Both the position numbers and the translations under genes were made by a program. DNA of 21,934 nt, taken from DASRCB01 sp035653295. GTDB lineage: Bacteria; Acidobacteriota; Terriglobia; Bryobacterales; Bryobacteraceae. The notes beneath the pieces were generated by a model. It had not been told where the DNA came from, ran no database searches, and worked only from the letters and a program-made list of their open reading frames with translations. The DNA is taken from assembly GCA_035653295.1 (NCBI GenBank), contig DASRCB010000205.1, positions 1 to 21,934 on the forward strand, given 5' to 3'. Below, one piece after another: positions 1 through 8,800 of this stretch. The stretch's first letter is position 1, and each line of letters starts with the position of its first letter.

Positions 1-1949
1 CAGCTCAACAACTGCCGCCCACTTTCGCACGGCGACAACGCCTGCGCCGCTTCGATCTCTCTGATGAGATCGCTTTGCACAACAGGCTTGCTCACGAACC
101 TGCAGCCCGGGGCGCCCATCTCGGCTTTCAGGAAAGCGCCGCCATGGCGTGACATGAACACGACCTTCAGGTCAGGCGCGATTTTCGACAGCTGGTTCGC
201 AAGCTGGAAGCCGTTGATCCCTGGCAGATGTACATCTGTAACAAGGATCGAGATCGGGTGCTGATGCCGGCGCACAGCGGCCATCGCGCTCGTTCCGTCA
301 GGACAGCCCAGCACCTCATAGCCGTGCTGCTCCAGTTGTTCGCGTATCGCGCGGCGTTCGAGTTTATCTGCGTCAACCAGCAGGATGGTCCGCCGTTCCG
401 GCTCGCCACGTTTTGACAGTTTCTCGCCAGGGTTCAGGGGCTCGCCCTGGGGTGCGCAGGGCAGATAGACGGTGAACGTGGTTCCCTGTCCGGGTTTACT
501 GTCGACGGCAATTGAGCCGCCCAGTTCCGTCACTATGTTGTGCACGATGAATAATCCGAGCCCCGTACCATGGCCGAGAGAGCCCGTTGTGAAGAACGGT
601 TCAAAGATCCGTTCTGCCACGGATTCTTCCATGCCGATGCCGCTGTCGGTGACGCTCAGCGCGATGTAAGCATCACCCGGACTTGCCCCGGCGAGAGCGA
701 CGTTCGCCGTGGTTACAGAGACGCATCCGCCCTCCGGCAGCGCGTTACGCGCATTCGCCAGCAGATTTGCGAGGAGTTCCTCGAAATCGCCGAAGTCGCC
801 GATCGTCTCGAGCAGATCGGGCGCAAGGCCCAGCTTCAGCTGAATGTGCGAACCGAGTAGAGCGCGGAAGAAGTCTCTCCACTCCGTGAGGACCGAATTC
901 AGGTTTACACGGTGGCGGCGGTCTGCCTGCCTCCCGCTGACGGCCAGCATTCGCCGCGTGACCTCCGCCGCGCGGCGCGTCTGCGCGCCGATTTCCTCCA
1001 CAAGCGGGAGCAGGTGCGATTCCAGCAGTTCCCCGCGGAGCAGTTCCGCGTACCCCCCAATCACTGTAAGCGCGTTATTTAAGTCGTGCGCAACGCCGGC
1101 CGCCAGGCAGGAGACGGCCTGAAGTTTTTGTTGCTGCCGGAATTCGTGTTCCTCAATGCGGCGAGCGGTGGCGTCACGGAAGGAGACGACGGCGCCCAGG
1201 ATCGGGCCCACGCCGCCGCTGGGTGCGATCTCGCCTTCCACGGGAATATAGTGCCCTCGCTTGTCGGCGAGCTGCAGCCCTGACGCCAACAGCTGCGGGG
1301 CGCCTCCATGGAACACGGCTGGCAGCGGATCGTCCGCGAACCGGTCCAGCTCCGGAATATAGAGCCGAAGAACGGAGCACAACAGCTGCCCGCGAGCCTC
1401 ATCCGCGGTCCAGCCTGTGAGCGCCTCGGCGGCAGGATTCAGGAACTGGATGAGACCGTTCTGGTCTACCACCGCGATGCCGTCCGCCAGATTTCCGAGG
1501 ACCGTGCTCAGCCACGCGCGCTGCTGTCGAATTTCGCATTCGGCGCGGTGCTTCCAGAGCGCAACCTCGATTGAGGTGGGCAGACTCGCGTAGCCGGCGG
1601 GCTTGGCCAGGTACCCGAACGGCGCGGTCACACGGGCGCGTTCCAGCATATCCTGCCCGGTGTGCGCCGTAAGATACAGAACCGGTAGGTCGTACTGTTC
1701 GCGAATGATGGCGGCGGTGTCGATCCCGTCCATGTCCCCCTTGAGGCGAATATCCATCAGGATGAGATCGGGGCGTTCGGCGGCGACTGCTTCGACCGCC
1801 TTTCGGCCGGTGTCCACAGGCACGGCGACATCGTAACCCGCCTCGCGAAGCCGAAGCTCGATATCGGCCGCGATCAGCCCCTCGTCTTCGACGATCATCA
1901 CTTTGGCCCGCGAGGCACGGGCCGTCTCTGTTGTCGGCGTCACCGGCAT
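1..1949 (-). CDS. Hybrid sensor histidine kinase, REC-PAS-HisKA-HATPase-REC (3' end beyond window)
   Basis: This frame is open for 649 codons and leaves the window without a stop, so the last residues are missing. Domains in order: an N-terminal receiver (residues 17-135; acidic EDE at 21-23, phospho-acceptor Asp66, Thr94, Lys116); a PAS domain (about 145-262); a dimerisation helix with H-box AGVAHDLNN (His288); an ATPase with N-box around 391-402, G1 DSGIGM (435-440), F-box FEPFF and G2 GTGLGL (461-466); and a second receiver (about 520-640; Asp525/Asp527, Asp572, Lys621). It is a cytoplasmic sensor: no membrane segment is seen. Within the receiver-first layout, the front receiver should let another kinase control it. 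It follows the previous kinase gene by 55 bases, in an apparent operon. A GGAGGG box (1951-1956) lies only one base before this ATG; the in-frame GTG at 1943 is better spaced and may be the true start. Confidence 0.93.
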   Translation of the reverse strand, partial: MPVTPTTETARASRAKVMIVEDEGLIAADIELRLREAGYDVAVPVDTGRKAVEAVAAERPDLILMDIRLKGDMDGIDTAAIIREQYDLPVLYLTAHTGQDMLERARVTAPFGYLAKPAGYASLPTSIEVALWKHRAECEIRQQRAWLSTVLGNLADGIAVVDQNGLIQFLNPAAEALTGWTADEARGQLLCSVLRLYIPELDRFADDPLPAVFHGGAPQLLASGLQLADKRGHYIPVEGEIAPSGGVGPILGAVVSFRDATARRIEEHEFRQQQKLQAVSCLAAGVAHDLNNALTVIGGYAELLRGELLESHLLPLVEEIGAQTRRAAEVTRRMLAVSGRQADRRHRVNLNSVLTEWRDFFRALLGSHIQLKLGLAPDLLETIGDFGDFEELLANLLANARNALPEGGCVSVTTANVALAGASPGDAYIALSVTDSGIGMEESVAERIFEPFFTTGSLGHGTGLGLFIVHNIVTELGGSIAVDSKPGQGTTFTVYLPCAPQGEPLNPGEKLSKRGEPERRTILLVDADKLERRAIREQLEQHGYEVLGCPDGTSAMAAVRRHQHPISILVTDVHLPGINGFQLANQLSKIAPDLKVVFMSRHGGAFLKAEMGAPGCRFVSKPVVQSDLIREIEAAQALSPCESGRQLLS

Positions 1950-2004
1950 ACCCTCCGCTTCAGGGGGAAATACACCGATCAGTGGATTCCCGGAGCGAAG
2001 GCTC

Positions 2005-3519
2005 TCAGAAAATCTCGGAACAGCGGCCGTGATTGACGGCTGCTCCGGCAAGTTGCTGAAACCTGACCGTGAAGCACGCGCCGGGGCCGCTGCCGACCTC
2101 AACCGTGGCGTCCAGCTGCCGGCTCAGAATATCAACGATCCGCAGGCCCAGAGAGGGGCTGCTCCGCCACGCGAAGTCGGACGGCAACCCGGCTCCGTCA
2201 TCGGAAACACTCAGAGTGACCAGCCCTTTGTCGTCGGACCGGAGCGAGACGGCAATCTCGCCGGACTCGCCATGCGGGAACGCATACTTGAGCGCATTCG
2301 TAATCAGCTCGTTGAGGATGAGACCGCAGGGGACAGCCTGGGTCAACACCAGCGGCACGGGACTCAGATCGAGGCGAAGGCGAGTAACGCCGCCGCCCGG
2401 GCGGTAGACATCGAACAGATTACGAGCGAGGCCAGCCGCGTACTCCTGAAAGTCGATGGCATCGCCCCTGTCTTTTTGGTTCAGGCGATCATGGACCAGC
2501 GCCATTGACTCGATGCGGCGCTGCGCGTCAGCCAGCGCCTGCCCGGCGGCGGAATCCCTGTGCAACTGCGCCTGCATGCTGAGCAGACTGGAGACGACGT
2601 TCAGGTTGTTCTTGACTCTGTGGTGCAGTTCCCTGAAAAGGATCTCTTTTGCTTGCAGGGCCTCTGCCAGCGCCCGCTGCGTGCGGATCTGGTCGGTAAT
2701 ATCCGCGGAAACCTCACCCAGCATCGGTTCACCGCAGGCATCGTGCAGCAGAAAGCGAAACATCAGCAGCTGCATGGTGCGCCCGCTGTGCAGTTTGACC
2801 TCTTCGACGACATGGGACGGTTCGCCGTCGTGCAGAACGGCGCTGTCGCGCGCCCTCAGGCGTTCGGCCACTTCTGCCGGACAGAACTCCGCATCCGTCT
2901 TTCCTTCGCACTCGGCGCTCGATACGCCGAATAACTGCTCGCAGGCGTTATTCATGTAAACCAGACGGCCATCGGCTTCTTTAATACGCGCGAGCGTGGG
3001 GCTGTTGTTCATGAAGGACTGAAAGCGGATTTCGCTGGCCCTGAGTTCCCCGGCGGCCTTGCGGGTCTGTTCCTGCAATGCGCGCTGCTCGAGGGCATGG
3101 CGGACAGCGGGTCCGAGCCGCGCCATGCGGTCCTTGAGCAGGTAATCGCTCGCTCCGTGCCGCATCATGGCTACTGCCACGTCTTCTCCGATGGCCCCGG
3201 ACACCACGATGAATGGAATCGTCAGGCCGGAGTCCCGCAGAATCTCGAGGGCGCGCTCGGCGTCCATTTGCGGCATGCGGTAATCGGCAAGAATGATGTC
3301 GGGACTCGACGCGAGCTGGGCAACGTAGTCGGCTTCGGTTTCAACGCGTTCCCAGACTGGAGCGAAACCGCTGCGCCGCAGTTGCCGCATCATCAGCTCG
3401 GCGTCACTTTGCTGGTCCTCCAGAACGAGGACGCGAATCGCGATGCGCGCGCTCGCGACGCGGGACATCGGCGCGAGTGTTTGGTCCGCGGATTTATGGT
3501 TTTCCGTCGAACTGCTCAT
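2005..3519 (-). CDS. Sensor histidine kinase, REC-PAS-HisKA_2-HATPase
   Basis: A soluble kinase of about 504 residues. The N-terminal receiver (about 27-145) has the EDQ acidic site, phospho-acceptor Asp79 in ILADYRMP and Lys129. A PAS domain follows (about 160-280). The dimerisation helix carries the HisKA_2 signature ELHHRVKNNL (His near 300). The ATPase has N-box LILNELITNALKYAF, G1 SDDGAGL and a compact SLGLRIVD G2. The HisKA_2 family phosphorylates partner response regulators; no output domain is fused here, so the target is likely a separate receiver, possibly one of those encoded nearby. It sits between two other REC-first sensors, 33 bases after the upstream gene. ATG codons occur at 3525 and 3519; the Shine-Dalgarno site at 3527-3533 suits 3519 (8-base spacing) and is too close to 3525. 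Confidence 0.93.
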   Translation of the reverse strand: MSSSTENHKSADQTLAPMSRVASARIAIRVLVLEDQQSDAELMMRQLRRSGFAPVWERVETEADYVAQLASSPDIILADYRMPQMDAERALEILRDSGLTIPFIVVSGAIGEDVAVAMMRHGASDYLLKDRMARLGPAVRHALEQRALQEQTRKAAGELRASEIRFQSFMNNSPTLARIKEADGRLVYMNNACEQLFGVSSAECEGKTDAEFCPAEVAERLRARDSAVLHDGEPSHVVEEVKLHSGRTMQLLMFRFLLHDACGEPMLGEVSADITDQIRTQRALAEALQAKEILFRELHHRVKNNLNVVSSLLSMQAQLHRDSAAGQALADAQRRIESMALVHDRLNQKDRGDAIDFQEYAAGLARNLFDVYRPGGGVTRLRLDLSPVPLVLTQAVPCGLILNELITNALKYAFPHGESGEIAVSLRSDDKGLVTLSVSDDGAGLPSDFAWRSSPSLGLRIVDILSRQLDATVEVGSGPGACFTVRFQQLAGAAVNHGRCSEIF

Positions 3520-3526
3520 GGCCATG

Positions 3527-3533
3527 TCCTCCC
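3527..3533 (-). promoter_or_regulatory. Ribosome binding site deciding the start of the HisKA_2 kinase
   Basis: GGGAGGA on the minus strand. The core GGAGG ends 8 bases before the ATG at 3519 but only 2 before the ATG at 3525, which favours the downstream start. Confidence 0.6.
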
Positions 3534-3552
3534 AATATCCGGGGCGCCGGAT

Positions 3553-5058
3553 TTACGTCATCTCCGTCTCGTGCGCCGCGATATCGCGGAATTCGCGGCC
3601 GGCGGCCGCGGCGCGGACGTTCTGTAAGTAGATCTCGACCGCTACGGTTTCTCCCTCGCCGGCGTGCGCCATCAGCACTCCACCCATATTGCGGATGGAT
3701 TCATAGGCCATGTAGGGATCCTGCGCCGCGGCCTGCCAGCGCGGTTCGAAAGCGCGCTCCACCGCGGCCGCGGGGGCCTCCGCGCTCGGGTACGTGAGCC
3801 GAATGCGCACCCAGTGGCGCATGTCCTTCATCTCGGGGTGCGAGACGTCAATCACCAGCCGACCGCCCCGGCGCATACGCCGCCGCGCCTGCTGCACGAA
3901 CGTGAGCAGCGCGCTGCTGAGATTCTTTGCATCGGCGTGAACGCAAATCGGTTCTGAGCTGACAAGTATGTCCAGATCGGGAGCGTTTGGCTGCAGAGCT
4001 CTTTCCAGTTCGGGAAGCAGTTCGTTCAGAACAACGCGCTGCAGTCGCACCTCCGGCGATTTGAGCAGCGCGGCAAGACTGGAGGCGAGAGAGAACGAAT
4101 CCATCACTGCCCCCTGCACTGCGCTGACGCTCTCGCGGACGCCAGGCGCGGGGTTGAGTTTGTCCACCATCACCACCGTTTCCCAGGCAGCCTGCACCAC
4201 TTGCAGGTTGGCCAGCCGCTGGGTCATGGCCTCCACCAGACGCCGCAGGCCCGCGTGTTTATACGCCAGCACACGCTGCTCCTGCTCGAAGCGGACGCGA
4301 GTCGCATTCTGGAGCGCGATGACCGCTCCCACGTGGCCTTTGTGATTTGTGGGCGCAATGCTGCCTTCGACGGCGATGCGCTCCTGCGCGCCCGGGCGGG
4401 CCAGCATGACTCCCGCCGGAAAGCTGATGCTCTCGCTGGAGTTCATGGCCGGAAGCACGAGATCTTCGACACGGCCTCCGGTTGCGCCGTAATACAGCAT
4501 AATGACCTCCGACCAGTGGCGCCGCGCGGCCGCCTCCCGCGAGGACCCGGTGAGCTCCACGGCAGCCGAGTTCAGCCACGTGATGCGTCCGCTCCGGTCG
4601 GTCAGGATAACCGCGCACGGCATGGCGGCGAAGTTCGCCATTGCCCAGTCTCTTTGTTCGCGAATCTCGCGATCCTTCCGATGCTTCGCGATGGCGATCT
4701 CAATCGAGCCGCGAAGACTGGCGCCGGAGACGGGCTTCCGAATGTAGCCGTAAGGGCAGACTTCCGAGGCGCGCTCCAGCGTTTGCGCGTCTTCGTACGC
4801 GGTCAGAAATACAACCGGCACGTCCAGATCCTCGCGTACCCGCCGGGCAACGTGAATCCCGTCCTGTTCGCCCTTGATGCGAATATCCATCAGGACAACC
4901 TCTGGTCTCGTGGCCCGGATTACTCTCATTGCCTCGGGCGCGGCGTCAGCCATGCCCGGCACCTGATAACCGGCCGCAATCAGTTGCCGCCGTATGTCCT
5001 CGGCGATCAAGCCTTCGTCTTCGACGATGACGATTTTGTGCTTTTGAGATTCACCCAC
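3553..5058 (-). CDS. REC-PAS protein with degenerate histidine kinase core (putative pseudokinase)
   Basis: A 501-residue protein and the first gene of the minus-strand sensor operon. The receiver is intact (EDE at 13-15, Asp58 in VLMDIRIKG, Thr86, Lys108) and is close to the front receiver of the hybrid kinase at 1-1949. A PAS domain follows (about 132-255). The rest lines up with that kinase's HisKA-HATPase region but lacks its motifs: where AGVAHDLNN should be there is LRRLVEAMTQRL (272-282) without His; the N-box is SSALLTFVQQARRR; the G1 position reads YPSAEA; F-box remnant AFEPRW survives (436-441); no GxGLG follows; and the final beta strands (460-478) are kept. I infer that it binds partners and responds to phosphorylation but cannot bind ATP or autophosphorylate. 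The start is GTG, supported by GGAGGG at 5063-5068 with a 4-base spacer; a 27-base gap separates it from the next gene. Confidence 0.9.
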   Translation of the reverse strand: MGESQKHKIVIVEDEGLIAEDIRRQLIAAGYQVPGMADAAPEAMRVIRATRPEVVLMDIRIKGEQDGIHVARRVREDLDVPVVFLTAYEDAQTLERASEVCPYGYIRKPVSGASLRGSIEIAIAKHRKDREIREQRDWAMANFAAMPCAVILTDRSGRITWLNSAAVELTGSSREAAARRHWSEVIMLYYGATGGRVEDLVLPAMNSSESISFPAGVMLARPGAQERIAVEGSIAPTNHKGHVGAVIALQNATRVRFEQEQRVLAYKHAGLRRLVEAMTQRLANLQVVQAAWETVVMVDKLNPAPGVRESVSAVQGAVMDSFSLASSLAALLKSPEVRLQRVVLNELLPELERALQPNAPDLDILVSSEPICVHADAKNLSSALLTFVQQARRRMRRGGRLVIDVSHPEMKDMRHWVRIRLTYPSAEAPAAAVERAFEPRWQAAAQDPYMAYESIRNMGGVLMAHAGEGETVAVEIYLQNVRAAAAGREFRDIAAHETEMT

Positions 5059-5197
5059 AGCGCCCTCCGTGGGCGGCAGCCCAGGCGCCGCCCGAAACCG
5101 GACTCCCGGATGCCACCTCCCTTGGCACTTCGCTGGCCACGGGTCCGGGTGTGGCCGCGCGCATCAGGCAACTGGCGCGTCCAGACAGTTCCGCCCT

Positions 5198-5214
5198 AAC
5201 ATTCCTGGAATGTT
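5198..5214. promoter_or_regulatory. Perfect 17-bp palindrome in the divergent promoter region
   Basis: AACATTCCTGGAATGTT is two 8-base arms around a single T. It lies about 140 bases before the minus-strand sensor operon and 193 before the response regulator start. Its size and symmetry suit a dimeric repressor or activator operator. The regulator is unknown, and none of the receivers here carries a DNA-binding output domain. Confidence 0.5.
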
Positions 5215-5236
5215 GCCGCAGAAATTCAGGCTTTCG

Positions 5237-5249
5237 CCCGGTAACCGGG
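5237..5249. repeat. Perfect 13-bp inverted repeat
   Basis: CCCGGTAACCGGG has 6-base arms around one A, 22 bases from the preceding palindrome (about two helical turns). It could be a second operator or part of a leader hairpin; no function is shown directly. Confidence 0.35.
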
Positions 5250-5267
5250 GAGGAAATCTGCGCTGGT

Positions 5268-5291
5268 ACCTGGGGCCGCGCAGTTCCAGGT
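5268..5291. repeat. Inverted repeat ACCTGG-N12-CCAGGT
   Basis: Six-base arms at 5268-5273 and 5286-5291 are separated by 12 bases. The right arm overlaps the candidate -35 of the putative plus-strand promoter, so a bound protein there would affect transcription. The arms are short, so chance is a real alternative. Confidence 0.3.
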
Positions 5292-5318
5292 GAAAATTCG
5301 CTCCCTTTTGGGTACTAT
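5290..5318 (+). promoter_or_regulatory. Candidate sigma-70-type promoter for the response regulator-kinase operon
   Basis: GTGAAA (5290-5295) and TACTAT (5313-5318) each match 4 of 6 consensus bases, with an exact 17-base spacer, about 90 bases before the ATG at 5407. The rest of the 5059-5406 intergenic stretch shows only the inverted repeats listed separately. Confidence 0.3.
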
Positions 5319-5406
5319 TCCTGCCCACACCATGGGGTTTCCCCAGGCATGCGCGCAGGATCCTGACGCGCTCATTTGGCCGGAGACGTGCCACACGCGG
5401 AATACC

Positions 5407-5862
5407 ATGGATCGCGGCAACAATAACCACGTTCTGCTCCTGGTGGAGGACAACCCCAGCGATATCGCTCTCACCCGCCGCGCGTTCGAGCGAGGGCATA
5501 TCGCCAACGAGTTGGTGGTCGCCGAAGATGGCCAGGAAGCGCTGGATTTTCTGCGGGGCGCCGGCGCGTGGGCCGGGCGCGACCCTTCCGACCTGCCGGC
5601 GCTCGTGCTTCTCGATTTGAAATTGCCGAGGGTTTCCGGACTGGATGTACTGCGCCAGATTCGGGCCGGCCGCTGCACCCGCCGGCTGCCGGTAGTGATT
5701 CTCACCTCCTCGCGAGAGGAGCAGGATGTAGCCGCCGGTTATGACCTCGGGGTCAACAGCTATATTCGCAAGCCCGTCGATTTCAAGCAGTTCGCCGAAG
5801 CCATCGAGAAACTCGGCTTGTACTGGCTGGTGATGAACGAGCCACCGCCCAAAATCGAATGA
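5407..5862 (+). CDS. Single-domain response regulator (Rcp1-like)
   Basis: A 151-residue protein that is a receiver only. Acidic residues Glu14 and Asp15 (LLVEDNPSD), phospho-acceptor Asp70 (VLLDLKLPR), Thr100 and Lys122 (RKPVD) are all present, with the ALTRRAFE helix typical of regulators of the Rcp1 type that partner phytochrome-like kinases. No DNA-binding or enzymatic output follows, so it probably shuttles phosphate or signals by protein contact. Its stop overlaps the start of the large kinase gene as ATGA, so the two are translationally coupled and are the likely cognate pair. The frame is open further upstream (a GTG at 5290 and an ATG at 5332), but those additions have no receiver content, so I place the start at 5407; the ribosome binding site there (GCGGAA) is weak. 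Confidence 0.9.
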   Translation: MDRGNNNHVLLLVEDNPSDIALTRRAFERGHIANELVVAEDGQEALDFLRGAGAWAGRDPSDLPALVLLDLKLPRVSGLDVLRQIRAGRCTRRLPVVILTSSREEQDVAAGYDLGVNSYIRKPVDFKQFAEAIEKLGLYWLVMNEPPPKIE

Positions 5863-8800
5863 ACGCGGACAGAAGAGCGCGGATTCACTTTACTGCCCAC
5901 AGTAAAGCCGCCGGATATTACGCCGCCGTACTGCTGGCCACGCTGGCGCAGATCGCCAGATCGCCCCTCGATCCGCCCACGCTCGTCCCCTTCATCACCT
6001 ACGTTCCGTTTATCGTGCTGAGCGCCGCTTACGGCGGTCTGGGGCCGGGCCTTCTTACCACTGGGCTGAGCCTGCTGGAAGTAGCGTGGTTTGCCGCGGA
6101 TCCGGTCGGTTCGCTGCGCGTCAAATACGGTCACGACATGGTGGGCATGTTTGCCCTCGCCGTCAGCGGGATGGTTATCAGCTACCTGTTTGACCGGATG
6201 AGACGAGCCCTCCACACGGAGGAGGCCCGCCGTGAGCTTGCCGCGCTGCTCGATCACACTTACGATGCAGCTTTCGTCTGGATTCCCGGCAACGCGGGGA
6301 TCCAGTGGTGGAACCATGCCGCGAAACGGCTGTACGGATATTCGTGCAGCGATGCCGTGGGGAAGACCAGTCACGAATTGCTGGCGACCAGATTTCCCGA
6401 GAGCCAGGCGCTGGCGGAGGCCGCGCTGCGCGACAAGGGCTTCTGGGAAGGCGAACTGATCCACACCGCGCGGGATGGGCGTCAGATTACGGTCCAGAGC
6501 CGCCAAACTGCTCGAACCGGCGCCGATGGCAGGTTGCGAGTGCTGGAAGTAAACCGCGACATAACGGACTGGAAGAAGGCCCAGGAGCAACTGCGGCGTG
6601 AATCGGAATTTCGCGCGCTGGCCATGGAAGCCGCGGGCCTGGGCGCCTGGGATTACTGGGTCGATGGAGGCGAGGGCGCCAGTGATGATCGTTGCAAGGT
6701 GATGTTCGGCTTTCACCGCGGACTGCCGGTGGCGCATGCCGACGCGCTTGCTCGTGTTCATCCCGACGACCGTGCGGCCAGGGACGCCGCCGCGGAGCGC
6801 GCATTCAGCGGCGTCGATGACGGCCGGTACAACGCGCAATACCGGGTTTGTCTGCCCGACGGAACCGTGCGATGGCTCGAGGCGCACGGAAAGGTGTGGT
6901 TCGACGGAGCCCCTCGGGATCGCCGGCCAGTCCGTCTTCTGGGCGTGACCATGGACATCACGGAACGGCGCAGGGCCGAGCAGGAGCTGTTCGAAGCTCA
7001 TACGGAACTACGCGCCATCCACGCCGCCGCGCCGGTCACCTTATTGGTGGTGGATGAACAGTTCAGAGTGCAGAGGGTCAGCGATCTGGTAAGCCCGGGG
7101 GCCGACGGCGATCGCGAAAACACCGCGTTGCGCCCCGGGGAAGCGATCGCGTGTTTCCACGCGCTGAGCGATTCCCTGGGGTGCGGGTACGGATCCTCAT
7201 GCGAAACATGCGCGGTCCGCGCGGCAATACGCGAGTGCATCGAGGGCGGCGCCGCGGTTCCGGCCGCGGAGGCGTGGCTTCCGGTCGTCTCCGGCCCGGG
7301 GGAGCAGGAATCCCGTTGCGTACTGATCTCCGCGACCCCGATGCGCTTCGGCGAAACGCGCAGGGCGCTCCTGTGTGTGCAGGACATGACCACCCTGCGC
7401 AACACGGAACGGCAGCTGGAGCAGCAGCGTGCGTCGCTGCTGAGGCAGGCCGAACTGATTAACCTCTCCCATGACGCCATTATCACTACCGACGAAAACC
7501 GGGCCATCGTTACCTGGAACGGCGGCGCCACGGAGATGTACGGCTGGGCGGAACAGGAGGCGCTCGGCCGGCCGCTGCACGAACTGCTGCGGACGGAGTA
7601 CGACCGGCCCCGGGCCGAAATTGACGCAGTCCTGAAGAGCGACGGCAGGTGGCAGGGAGAACTCCTTCACACCCGAAAGGATGGCCAACAGATCGCGGTG
7701 GAGAGCCGCCAGGTTCTGGTGTGCGATGACGGGCGGACGTCAACCACGCTGCTGGAGATCAACCGTGACATCACTGCCCGCAAGCAAGCGGAGCAGGCGC
7801 TGGCGCAGAACCTGGAACGGCTGGAAAGGGTGCTGGAAGTCGAGACCGTCGGCGTGATGTTCCGGGACCTGAACACGGGCTGCATCGTGGACGCCAACGA
7901 CGCGTTCCTGAAACTCACGGGCTACACGCGCGCCGAGGTGGAGCAGCGCAAACTGATGTGGCAGAACCTGACCCCGCCGGAGTACATGGACGTGAGTCGC
8001 GCGGAGATCGAGAAGTCCATGGCAACCGGCCGCGTCGGCCCGTATGAAAAGGAATATTTTCGCCAGGACGGTACCCGCAAGTGGCTGCTGTCCGCCGGCA
8101 GCTCGCTGGCCAACAACCAATGCGTGGAATTCTGCGTGGACATTTCCGACCGCAAGAGGGCCGAACAGGCGCTGCGCGAGAGCGAGCAGCGCGTGCGCCG
8201 CAAGCTGGAAAGCGTCCTCTCGCCGGAGGAGGACATCGGAGAGCCGCTGGAGCTTGAAGACATCATCGATATTGAAGCGCTCCAGGCCATGATGGACGAT
8301 CTGTATGCACTGGCGCACCTCCCGACGGCGATCCTTGACACCAAAGGGAAAGTGCTGGTGCGGAGTGGGTGGCAGGAGATCTGTACCGAATTCCACCGTG
8401 TTCACCCGGATACGCTCCAGCACTGCATCGAGAGCGACACGGCGCTATCGACGACTGCCGGCCCGGGCGACTTCAAGCTGTACAAATGCAAAAACAACCT
8501 TTGTGATGTAGCAACGCCGTTCTACGTAAGCGGGCGGAAGCTGGGCAATATATTCACCGGCCAGTTCCTGTTGGACGACGAGCCTGTCGACATGGACTTG
8601 TTTGCGTCACAGGCGGCGCTGCACGGCTTTGATCAACAGCAGTACCTCGCGGCGCTGGCGAGGGTGCCGCGCGTGAGCCGGCGCGCCGCCGAGCAGGGGA
8701 TTGCCTTCCTTCAGAGATTCGGGGCATTTATCGGCAAGCTGAGCCACGCCAATATCAAGCTGGCCAGATCCCTGGCCCAGCTCCAGCGATCGGAGGATAC

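Noticed and set aside
5123..5137. Sigma-54-like promoter TGGCAC-N5-TGGC on the plus strand
   Set aside because: It matches 9 of 10 consensus bases, but about one such match is expected by chance on both strands of a window this size, and it would leave a leader of over 250 bases.
4201..5199. 332-codon plus-strand open frame opposite the pseudokinase gene
   Set aside because: It lies antisense to a gene with clear receiver and PAS domains, and its translation is Arg/Gly/His-rich without recognisable domains. Long antisense frames are expected at this GC content.
5760..7001. 413-codon minus-strand open frame opposite the large kinase
   Set aside because: No domain or repeat is recognisable and it is antisense to PAS modules with clear motifs. 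The same reasoning applies to 9769-10974 (opposite the alditol oxidase) and 14697-15815 (opposite the methyltransferase).
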